From an uncultured Micrococcaceae bacterium (GTDB lineage Bacteria; Actinomycetota; Actinomycetes; Actinomycetales; Micrococcaceae), in the NCBI GenBank assembly GCA_937896705.1, contig CALBOC010000118.1, positions 1-6,693 on the forward strand: DNA of 6,693 nucleotides, read 5' to 3'. Below, piece by piece: positions 1 to 6,693 of this stretch (positions are counted from its first letter, which is position 1; each line of letters opens with the position of its first letter). Below the pieces are notes generated by a model. It did no database searches, had not been told where the DNA came from, and saw only the letters and a list, made by a program, of their open reading frames with translations. The position numbers and the translations under genes are program-made.

Positions 1-29
1 TGAATGCTATACATGCCGACCATCTTATA

Positions 30-41
30 TGGCCTAGGCCA
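30..41. repeat. 12-bp perfect palindrome at the left edge
   Basis: TGGCCTAGGCCA reads the same on both strands. It lies 40 bases beyond the stop codon of the small membrane protein gene that ends at 81. As a hairpin it would have a five-pair stem and only a two-base loop, and no T-run follows on either strand, so a terminator is not well supported. The rest of 1-80 shows no gene I can support. Confidence 0.3.
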
Positions 42-80
42 ATGTGTGGGGTTTTATGCGCTCAGATAACGGCGCGGAAA

Positions 81-563
81 TTAAGCTTGTTGTAGGGCGG
101 TCTCGTCGGGTTCGACCACGTGCGTAAACGCACTGGCAGACCAACGGCCCAGCGCCATCAAAATCGCGGCCGGGAAACCCACCAGGGGAATTAGCAGCGG
201 TAACAGGCCCTCGCCGCCAGCAGTGAGCACAGTCAAGCCATAGAGCATACCGATCAGGGCGTATGCCAGAATATGGACGGACTGGTTGAGCTGATACCGC
301 AGCAACCAGTTGGCAAGCAGGGCAAGCGGCAGACCTAGCACTAATCCTGACAGTCCCACCAGAGTCAGCAGCGGGGTAAGATCCCCGACGGTATCGGATA
401 GCGGCAGTAGATTCAGAATGACCACGAGCCCAGCCATCACAATATTGGGTACCAGCCACGCCAATAAAAACCCGTATATCGACATCGACAGTCGAGGTCT
501 TGGCTCGGAACTTTTTCGGCGTTTGGAGGCCGAATCATATTTCTCTGGAACTGGTGTGGTCAC
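81..563 (-). CDS. Small four-helix membrane protein of unknown function
   Basis: I do not recognise a named family. The 160-residue product starts at GTG (563-561). An AAAGG ribosome-binding site at 574-570, six bases upstream, supports that start. The first 26 residues are polar and basic (KRRK at about 14-17, then RPR), so the N-terminus is probably cytoplasmic. Four hydrophobic helices follow at about 29-54, 62-88, 95-114 and 118-138, then a short acidic tail. No catalytic motif is visible. An internal ATG at residue 27 (MSIYGF) would drop the basic tail but has weaker upstream support. The gene is divergent from the MFS transporter with an 85-base gap, which allows shared control. The inner-membrane location is inferred from composition. 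Confidence 0.72.
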   Translation of the reverse strand: MTTPVPEKYDSASKRRKSSEPRPRLSMSIYGFLLAWLVPNIVMAGLVVILNLLPLSDTVGDLTPLLTLVGLSGLVLGLPLALLANWLLRYQLNQSVHILAYALIGMLYGLTVLTAGGEGLLPLLIPLVGFPAAILMALGRWSASAFTHVVEPDETALQQA

Positions 564-606
564 GAGGTGCCTTTATCGAAGGGGAAGCAACGGTACTCAA
601 TCTGCC

Positions 607-612
607 ATTGTA
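607..612 (-). promoter_or_regulatory. Candidate -10 element of the small membrane protein gene
   Basis: On the minus strand this reads TACAAT, one mismatch from TATAAT. It would start transcription near 600 and give a leader of about 37 bases before the GTG at 563. No convincing -35 box lies 16-18 bases upstream, which is common in actinobacterial promoters. Assigned by eye only. Confidence 0.3.
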
Positions 613-648
613 GTGGTTATTCTGTCGCCGCGAGTAGGCTATGTGGTT

Positions 649-1887
649 ATGGCAACAACTGGATCGGGGGCGCGGGCATGGACCGTGGTGGTCGTGACGG
701 GCATTCTTGCGGCCATGCATATCTGGAAGCTCCCGGCCGCGTTGGATTATATTCGAGCTGATCTGGGCATAGACCTTGTGGCAGCCGGCGCGCTGGTCGG
801 GGTGGTCCAGATAGCCGGTGGCGTCGGGGGACTAGCCGCTTCGGTGGTAGCTGAACGGCTGGGTACCAAAAACACCCTGCTGGTGGGAATGGGTTGTGCC
901 GGTGTTGCTTCCCTGGTCGGTGCGTTCGCCCCGAATACCGGCTGGTTAATGACCACCCGCGCCATTGAAGGCATCGGTTTTATTCTCATCACGGTTGTCG
1001 CGCCGGGCATGGTGCGCACCCTGGCGCCGCCCGAGAAAGTCAACGGCGCGATGGGATGGTGGGGCGCGTTCCAGGGTGTAGCACTCTTTTTAGGCGTGGG
1101 CATATCGGCGGTGTTGCTCAACGCGAGCACTGTCTCGTGGAATATGTGGTGGTTGATGATGGGCGTCGGGACCCTGGCGTTCATGCCGGTGGTCGCCGCA
1201 CGGGTGCCGGCCGATCCACCCGGCGTGGTGCATCTGAAAGCTATCGCCCGGTCGATCGGCGCCTCGGTCAAGACTCCACTGCCGTGGGCGCTGGGATTGA
1301 TCTTTTCTACCTATACGCTGCAGTGGGGTGCGGTGCTGAGCTTTTTGCCCACAATCTTTTCGGCCGCAGAGATCGACACGGGTCTTGATGTAGCGATCGT
1401 GGTGGGCCTGGCGACCGCGGTGGTCGGTGGGCTCAACGGCGCGGCAAATATCCTGACCGGGATCCTGTTGCAGCGGGGCCACCCACCACGTCGGTTGCTC
1501 GTTATTGGCTTAGCGACGATGGCGATCATGTCGACGCTGGTTTTCGCGCCCGACTGGTCACAAGTCCCCGGCACCGTGACGTGGGCGTTACTGGCCGCGG
1601 GTATCTTCTCGTTCGCTGGAGCTTTGGTTCCCACAACCGTTACCCGGCAGGCCGTTGATATTGCCCCACCGGGTGGCTCGGCCTCGGCAGTCATCGGCCT
1701 GATCACGCAGATGTTTAACTTGGCGAATTTCATTGGGCCGATCATTTTGTCAGCCATCGCTGCGGCGGCTGGCACCTGGCAGATGTCCTGGACGATGACT
1801 GTGACCGCATCGGCCATTGGGATCCTGACGACCCTGGTCTTCGTGCCCCGCGGGGTCGACCCATTCAAAAGCTACGGCAAGGTTTGA
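649..1887 (+). CDS. Major facilitator superfamily transporter (12 helices)
   Basis: The 412-residue product is a membrane carrier of the usual MFS length. MFS motif A is visible between helices 2 and 3 at about residues 59-77 (G-L-x6-E-R-L-G-T-K). R104 begins a helix-4 run, RAIEGIGFILITVVAPGM, typical of the superfamily. A hydrophilic central loop (about 185-210) divides the two six-helix halves. The overall look resembles the CynX/NimT branch (anion or small organic exporters and importers), but the substrate cannot be read from sequence. The reading frame stays open upstream to 310, but that part runs antisense through the neighbouring gene and is arginine/serine-rich, so I start at ATG 649. 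A GAGTAGG at 632-638 is a plausible ribosome-binding site. GTG 643 is the alternative start. There is no close downstream partner: the queuosine transporter begins 108 bases later. Confidence 0.85.
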   Translation: MATTGSGARAWTVVVVTGILAAMHIWKLPAALDYIRADLGIDLVAAGALVGVVQIAGGVGGLAASVVAERLGTKNTLLVGMGCAGVASLVGAFAPNTGWLMTTRAIEGIGFILITVVAPGMVRTLAPPEKVNGAMGWWGAFQGVALFLGVGISAVLLNASTVSWNMWWLMMGVGTLAFMPVVAARVPADPPGVVHLKAIARSIGASVKTPLPWALGLIFSTYTLQWGAVLSFLPTIFSAAEIDTGLDVAIVVGLATAVVGGLNGAANILTGILLQRGHPPRRLLVIGLATMAIMSTLVFAPDWSQVPGTVTWALLAAGIFSFAGALVPTTVTRQAVDIAPPGGSASAVIGLITQMFNLANFIGPIILSAIAAAAGTWQMSWTMTVTASAIGILTTLVFVPRGVDPFKSYGKV

Positions 1888-1888
1888 T

Positions 1889-1894
1889 TACAAT
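1889..1894 (+). promoter_or_regulatory. Candidate -10 element for the queuosine-precursor transporter
   Basis: TACAAT lies immediately after the MFS stop codon and is one mismatch from the -10 consensus. Initiation near 1901 would give a leader of about 95 bases containing two hairpins before the GTG at 1996. No strong -35 box is seen. Read-through from the MFS gene is the alternative. Confidence 0.3.
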
Positions 1895-1917
1895 ATCTTC
1901 TGGACTTCAATGAACGC

Positions 1918-1955
1918 CAGCTGGGGCAGCAGCTGAGAACGGGGCCGTCGAGGCC
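1918..1955 (+). other. Two hairpins in the leader of the queuosine transporter gene
   Basis: The first hairpin has CAGCTG arms at 1918-1923 and 1930-1935 with a six-base loop. The second has GGCC arms at 1943-1946 and 1952-1955 with a five-base loop. CGTG (1955-1958) and CACG (1974-1977) can pair further downstream, just before the AAAGGA ribosome-binding site. No T-run follows, so these do not look like an intrinsic terminator of the MFS gene. I do not see the conserved core of preQ1-I or preQ1-II riboswitches. A regulatory role is a guess. Confidence 0.3.
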
Positions 1956-1995
1956 GTGACACCGTCGCGATACCACGTTTTACAAAGGACGCTTC

Positions 1996-2697
1996 GTGAC
2001 TGAAAACCCGCATGTGACCCATGAGACGAGCCGGGGGAATTTTGCCCCGGTGGGCTCTCATATTTACCCCGTGCTATTTGCCATCATGGCGGTGGTGTTC
2101 ATCCTGTCCAACATCGGAGGCGCCAAGGGTGTGCAATTTGGCCCCGTCCTAACCGATGGTGGATTCTTCCTGTTTCCGGTGGCCTACATTGTCGGCGACA
2201 TCATCTCCGAAGTTTATGGATTCAAAGCCTCGCGACGGGTCATCTTCACAACCTTCCTGATCTCGGCGTTCGCGTCGCTAACCTACTGGATCATCATCAT
2301 CTTGCCGCCCGCCGAGTTCTACGACGGTCAGGAAGCCCTAGCCAGAACCCTGGGCCCCGTACCGCTGATCGTGTTGGCGTCGCTGGTGGGTTTTGCGGCC
2401 GGGCAGCTGACGAACGCTTGGATTATGGTCGCGATGAAGCGTCGCAGCGGAGAACGCTACCTGTTTGGGCGCATCGCGGTCTCGACACTGGTCGGAGAAC
2501 TACTGGACACCATCGCGTTTTCGGCAATAGCGGCAACCGTGATCGGTATTGAAACGTTGAGCCAATACATGATGTTTGTGCTGGTGGGATGGGTCTGGAA
2601 AACTGCCGTCGAATTGATACTGGCCCCTGTCACCATGTGGACTATCGGCAAAATCAAGACGGCCGAGCCGCGCTACGGCAACGTCGATGAAGCGTAG
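1996..2697 (+). CDS. yhhQ: YhhQ-family queuosine precursor transporter
   Basis: A 233-residue inner-membrane protein of the YhhQ/Vut_1 family, whose E. coli member takes up queuosine precursors (preQ0/preQ1). Some homologues are thought to import queuine. Six hydrophobic segments lie at about 22-39, 55-70, 81-103, 122-137, 157-183 and 190-217. Family hallmarks are visible: SNI near residue 38, PVAYIVGDIISEVYG at 61-75, AGQLTNAW near 135, RIAVSTLVGELLDT at 159-172 and KTAVELILAPVT at 202-213. The N-terminal 20 residues are polar. The GTG start has AAAGGA at 1984-1989, six bases upstream. Length fits the family. Its functional partner Tgt is encoded in the same window, on the other strand. A queuosine role is well supported; which precursor it carries is not. 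Confidence 0.93.
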   Translation: MTENPHVTHETSRGNFAPVGSHIYPVLFAIMAVVFILSNIGGAKGVQFGPVLTDGGFFLFPVAYIVGDIISEVYGFKASRRVIFTTFLISAFASLTYWIIIILPPAEFYDGQEALARTLGPVPLIVLASLVGFAAGQLTNAWIMVAMKRRSGERYLFGRIAVSTLVGELLDTIAFSAIAATVIGIETLSQYMMFVLVGWVWKTAVELILAPVTMWTIGKIKTAEPRYGNVDEA

Positions 2698-2706
2698 ATG
2701 ACGCTG

Positions 2707-2758
2707 TGTTGCACGGCACATTGTCCTATTGTCGGAAACCTGGTTAGGTAGTGCAACA
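2707..2758 (+). repeat. Inverted repeat flanking the monooxygenase promoter
   Basis: TGTTGCAC (2707-2714) and GTGCAACA (2751-2758) are perfect 8-bp inverted copies 36 bases apart. They bracket the candidate -35 and -10 boxes, and the right arm ends against the first base of riboswitch stem P1. They could be half-sites for a looping regulator or form a weak long-loop stem. Neither is proven, and an 8-bp match could be chance. Confidence 0.35.
2721..2750 (+). promoter_or_regulatory. Candidate promoter for the riboswitch-monooxygenase transcript
   Basis: TTGTCC (2721-2726) as -35 and TAGGTA (2745-2750) as -10 are separated by 18 bases. Initiation six to eight bases downstream would start the RNA at about 2757-2759, which is where stem P1 of the riboswitch begins. 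This coincidence is the main support, since both boxes are imperfect. Confidence 0.42.
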
Positions 2759-2874
2759 GAATCACGAGTGCTGACCTTTAACGCCCTGGCTGGTCAGCCA
2801 GCAACCCTCTCGCCGTAGCGGGGTGCTCCAGGTGATGATTCGGCTAAGTTCAATCGTTCTTAGCAAGTATGGCG
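2759..2874 (+). ncRNA. SAM-IV riboswitch (S-adenosylmethionine aptamer)
   Basis: The RNA binds S-adenosylmethionine and controls the downstream gene. P1 pairs GAATCA (2759-2764) with TGATTC (2836-2841). P2 pairs GCTGACC (2770-2776) with GGTCAGC (2792-2798). The P2 loop CCTGG (2785-2789) pairs with CCAGG (2828-2832) as the first pseudoknot. P3 pairs CCC (2805-2807) and CGC (2811-2813) with GCGGGG (2818-2823). The conserved core strings CGAGTGC, GCAACCCTC, GGGGTGC and GGTGATGA are present, as I recall them for the SAM-I/SAM-IV clan. P5 pairs CTAAG (2844-2848) with CTTAG (2859-2863). After it comes GCAAG, then TATGG (2868-2872), which can pair with P3-loop CCGTA (2813-2817). This second pseudoknot and the downstream P5 distinguish SAM-IV from SAM-I. 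An ATG at 2869 lies inside the aptamer and is not the protein start. Confidence 0.93.
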
Positions 2875-2902
2875 CCGGGTGCGGAGTTTTCTGCCGACGC
2901 CA
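2870..2902 (+). promoter_or_regulatory. Candidate expression-platform hairpin
   Basis: TGGCG (2870-2874) pairs with CGCCA (2898-2902). Inside it, CGGAG (2882-2886) pairs with CTGCCG (2891-2896) around a TTTT loop, with one bulged G. The outer strand shares 2870-2872 with the second pseudoknot of the aptamer, so the two folds exclude each other in part. AATTTT follows at 2905-2910 and the GAGGAG ribosome-binding site at 2911-2916. It could act as a weak terminator or influence translation. The direction of the switch cannot be settled by eye. Confidence 0.4.
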
Positions 2903-2910
2903 CGAATTTT

Positions 2911-2916
2911 GAGGAG
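2911..2916 (+). promoter_or_regulatory. Ribosome-binding site that fixes the monooxygenase start
   Basis: GAGGAG lies six bases before ATG 2923. This strong site places the start 54 bases downstream of the first in-frame ATG (2869), which is inside the riboswitch. CTCC at 2826-2829 in the aptamer could pair with GGAG here when the pseudoknot is open, a possible but unproven sequestration route. Confidence 0.8.
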
Positions 2917-2922
2917 TCTGGC

Positions 2923-4176
2923 ATGACGCAGACCTTTGTTCCTGTCCTTGACACCACCGATAATGACACTCTCGCCCAGCTGTGGCAGCAACTGGAACCG
3001 GTATTCGATCAGATCGCAGCCACCGCACCGGCCCGGGATGCCGCTGGTGGTATCGATAAGAGGCCGATCGAGCAACTCCGCGAGGCCGGTTTTACCCGCC
3101 TGCGTGTTCCCGCCCAATATGGTGGCTATGGGCTGTCGTTACCGCTAGCGTACGAGTTTTTCGTCGCGCTCGCCGCGGCCGATTCAAACCTTGCCCAGGC
3201 GCTGCGAGCGCACTGGGGATTCGTCGAAGACGTATTATCCCGCACCGCTGATCAAGCTGACTTCCAAGACCGCTGGTTGACACGACTTGGCAACGGCGCG
3301 ATTATCGGCAATGCCATCACGGAACGGAGCAACAGCCACGGGCAAAACGGCACGCGGCTGAGTCGCAACGACGGACAATGGCTACTCAATGGGACTAAGT
3401 TCTACTCCACCGGCACCGGTTATGCCGATTGGATCATGGTCGCTGCGACCGGCGACGATGAGGAGCCGGTTTCGGTCATCGTCTCCGCGGAGGCGCCGGG
3501 GGTGGAAATTGTCGACGATTGGGATGGTTTCGGCCAGCGCCTTACCGCCTCTGGCACCACGACGTTCACTAACGTCATCGTCGATGAAGCTGAGATCTTT
3601 CCGGCCGGGCACGGGCTCGATTCCGGTGAGCGCACCGCGTTTGGTCAAGCGACTTGGCAAGCGGTCCATTTGGCCACCCTGGTCGGCATCGCCAAAGCGG
3701 TTGTGCGCGACGGGGTGGACTACGTTCAGTCTCGTACGCGAACCTTCAGCCACGGTGCCGCCGACACCGTTCAATCCGACCCGCAAGTTCTGCAACTCCT
3801 AGGAGAACTGAGCTCTCAGGTTGCCGGGATCGAAACAATTTTCCGGGCCATTCCGCCGGTGCTGGCTCAACACTTTGCCGCCGATGCCCGCGGAGAGCAA
3901 TTACCCGAAACCGTCATTGATGCGCTCTACGTGCAGGTGTATCAGGCCCAGCAGGTTATCGCCCCGATCACCCTGGAGGTCGCGACCAAGATCTTTGAGG
4001 TTGGTGGCGCTTCTGCGGTGTCACAGTCGCGCGCGTTTGACCGGCATTGGCGCAACGCCAGAGTCTTAGCCAGCCACAACCCGTTGATCTACCGGGCCCG
4101 AATCCTGGGTGATCACCTGGTCAATGAGATTTCACCAGAACGGAAATATACGGTGGGAAGTCACCTTCTGGCCTGA
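2923..4176 (+). CDS. DszC/SfnB-type flavin-dependent monooxygenase, sulfur acquisition
   Basis: The 417-residue product has the acyl-CoA-dehydrogenase fold used by FMNH2-dependent monooxygenases such as DszC (dibenzothiophene oxidation) and SfnB. The helical N-domain spans about 1-125 (VPAQYGGYGLSL at 62-73). The beta domain at about 126-240 carries GNAITERSN, LLNGTKFYSTG (154-164) and DDWDGFGQRLTASGTTTF (198-215), a run highly typical of this subgroup. The C-terminal helical domain ends in the DRHWRNAR signature (383-390) followed by SHNPLIYR (394-401), where DszC-like enzymes have a catalytic-region histidine. The usual acyl-CoA dehydrogenase C-terminal signature is replaced, so a CoA-thioester dehydrogenase is unlikely. 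It is cytoplasmic and needs reduced flavin from a reductase not identified here. The upstream SAM-IV riboswitch supports a role in releasing sulfur from an organosulfur compound. The exact substrate is unknown. No transporter or partner oxygenase follows in the same direction. Confidence 0.9.
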   Translation: MTQTFVPVLDTTDNDTLAQLWQQLEPVFDQIAATAPARDAAGGIDKRPIEQLREAGFTRLRVPAQYGGYGLSLPLAYEFFVALAAADSNLAQALRAHWGFVEDVLSRTADQADFQDRWLTRLGNGAIIGNAITERSNSHGQNGTRLSRNDGQWLLNGTKFYSTGTGYADWIMVAATGDDEEPVSVIVSAEAPGVEIVDDWDGFGQRLTASGTTTFTNVIVDEAEIFPAGHGLDSGERTAFGQATWQAVHLATLVGIAKAVVRDGVDYVQSRTRTFSHGAADTVQSDPQVLQLLGELSSQVAGIETIFRAIPPVLAQHFAADARGEQLPETVIDALYVQVYQAQQVIAPITLEVATKIFEVGGASAVSQSRAFDRHWRNARVLASHNPLIYRARILGDHLVNEISPERKYTVGSHLLA

Positions 4177-4193
4177 GGCGCTAAAAACCTCAG
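4173..4193 (+). terminator. Short hairpin over the monooxygenase stop codon
   Basis: CTGAGG (4173-4178) pairs with CCTCAG (4188-4193) around a nine-base A-rich loop. The stop codon TGA is inside the left arm. There is no T-run after it, so it is at best a poor intrinsic terminator. Together with the larger palindrome at 4201-4236 it may still slow or end transcription. Confidence 0.25.
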
Positions 4194-4200
4194 AGGTAAG

Positions 4201-4236
4201 CCTCCAGAATGTAGGTCAGGACCTGCATTCTGGAGG
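4201..4236. repeat. 36-base palindrome ahead of the antitoxin relic
   Basis: The left arm CCTCCAGAATGTAGGTC (4201-4217) and right arm GACCTGCATTCTGGAGG (4220-4236) form 17 pairs with one G-U (4212/4225) and only two central bases. The right arm ends in GGAGG, a ribosome-binding site eight bases before ATG 4245 of the Phd-like relic. The site could be the autoregulatory operator of the former toxin-antitoxin pair, since Phd-type antitoxins bind palindromes near their own start. A transcription-blocking hairpin for the monooxygenase gene is the alternative. No T-run follows on the plus strand. Confidence 0.7.
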
Positions 4237-4244
4237 TGGTGGGC

Positions 4245-4404
4245 ATGGCTACGGTAAGTGCACGGGAATTAGCCAGGACGTGAGCTCTGCTAAACGATTG
4301 GCGGATCAGGAGCCTCTGGTCGTGACGAATGAGGCAAACCTGCGTATGTGCTGACTAGCAAGGCGTATCGTCGACTGGCTGCACGCGATCAGGACGAAGT
4401 GTAG
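4245..4404 (+). pseudogene. Phd/YefM-family antitoxin, broken by two frameshifts
   Basis: The ATG at 4245 has GGAGG at 4232-4236. The first frame gives MATVSARELAR, then a stop at 4281-4283. One base appears lost near 4274-4277: the next frame continues DVSSAKRLADQEPLVVTNE, as expected after ELxR in Phd antitoxins. A second lost base at 4334-4335 moves to the frame PAYVLTSKAYRRLAARDQDEV, ending at TAG 4402-4404. Joined, the three pieces give about 53 residues in the order of the Phd DNA-binding domain (beta strand, helix, V-x-T-x-x-G-x-P-A-Y-V-L, Y-R-R-L). Family members are about 75-90 residues, so the C-terminal toxin-neutralising part is also missing or scrambled. The gene cannot give a functional antitoxin unless frameshifting occurs. 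A sequencing error could explain one shift but not easily both plus the toxin decay. Confidence 0.75.
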
Positions 4405-4456
4405 TCAGTGAATGACGCAAGTAGTCAGCGCATCGAGAACGAAGTAGGCGTACGCA

Positions 4457-4566
4457 GAATCGACCGCCGTGATGAGGTCCAGGGGAAGAGGTTTCGAAAA
4501 TGTTTCGAACACCCAAGATTTTATGGACCTAGCGTGGGGGCCGTCAATCCGTTTATGTCTGAGGGC
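4457..4566 (+). pseudogene. Remnant of a VapC-like PIN-domain toxin (C-terminal end)
   Basis: One frame gives ...MRSRGRGFENVSNTQDFMDL (4472-4531), which resembles the PIN-toxin segment G-F-x-x-V-(S/T)-R-N-T-x-D-F. The arginine codon before NT is absent. After a shift of one base, GTGGGGGCC onward (4534-4566) reads VGAVNPFMSEG, like the usual V-x-x-x-N-P-(W/F) end of VapC toxins. The N-terminal D-T-N-V motif and central acidic residues of a PIN nuclease are not found in 4405-4456, so most of the toxin is deleted. Position just after the Phd-like relic fits a Phd-VapC pair. The match rests on short motifs only. 4405-4456 itself shows nothing I can name. Confidence 0.5.
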
Positions 4567-4570
4567 TACA

Positions 4571-6693
<2,123 letters not shown>

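Noticed and set aside
310..648. Upstream extension of the MFS transporter frame to ATG 310
   Set aside because: It runs antisense through the small membrane protein gene, has low-complexity Arg/Ser/Gly composition, and would put 113 non-membrane residues before helix 1. A ribosome-binding site and ATG at 649 fit the family length better.
2759..2841. SAM-I (S-box) riboswitch assignment
   Set aside because: The core is shared with SAM-I, but P5 after P1 and the P3-loop pairing with TATGG at 2868-2872 are SAM-IV features.
2869..2922. ATG 2869 as start of the monooxygenase
   Set aside because: It lies in the 3' strand of the riboswitch pseudoknot with no ribosome-binding site. ATG 2923 has GAGGAG at ideal spacing, and the family N-terminus fits.
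4109..4354. 81-residue open frame spanning the end of the monooxygenase and the palindrome
   Set aside because: Its first part overlaps the monooxygenase out of frame. Only its last segment is meaningful, as the middle piece of the frameshifted Phd relic.
4491..4509. Direct repeat GTTTCGAA / GTTTCGAA as an insertion scar
   Set aside because: Both copies lie inside the PIN-like reading (RGFENVSNTQDF) at the spacing the motif requires, so the repeat is more likely ordinary coding sequence than a target-site duplication.

Overview
The window looks like chromosomal DNA from a moderately GC-rich actinobacterium, possibly of the Corynebacterium group. The reasons are a strong match to the SAM-IV riboswitch class (known almost only from Actinobacteria), an actinobacterial-style Tgt with an extra segment of about 29 residues, frequent GTG starts, a possible leaderless start, and weak -35 boxes. 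The genus assignment is inference.

Layout, left to right. A small four-helix membrane protein of unknown function (minus strand, 81-563) is divergent from a 12-helix major facilitator transporter (plus, 649-1887). After a 108-base gap with hairpins comes a YhhQ-family queuosine-precursor transporter (plus, 1996-2697). A promoter-like segment and a well-formed SAM-IV riboswitch (about 2759-2874) precede a flavin-dependent monooxygenase of the acyl-CoA-dehydrogenase fold (DszC/SfnB type; plus, 2923-4176). The 394-base stretch 4177-4570 has no intact gene. It holds a 36-base palindrome and the decayed remains of a Phd-VapC type toxin-antitoxin pair. On the minus strand, tgt (tRNA-guanine transglycosylase, 4571-5833) lies 31 bases downstream of a ferredoxin-reductase-like FAD/NAD(P)H oxidoreductase (5865 to the right edge, N-terminus cut off).

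Two themes stand out. First, queuosine salvage: the YhhQ transporter imports a 7-deazaguanine precursor and Tgt inserts it at position 34 of GUN tRNAs. No de novo queuosine gene is visible here, and Tgt has non-canonical residues at its base-specificity positions. Second, sulfur scavenging: a SAM-sensing RNA controlling a DszC/SfnB-like monooxygenase implies that the enzyme releases sulfur from an organosulfur compound when SAM (methionine/cysteine status) is low. The riboswitch-monooxygenase unit and the toxin-antitoxin relic sit between the two queuosine genes, so the locus looks like a small insertion-prone interval.
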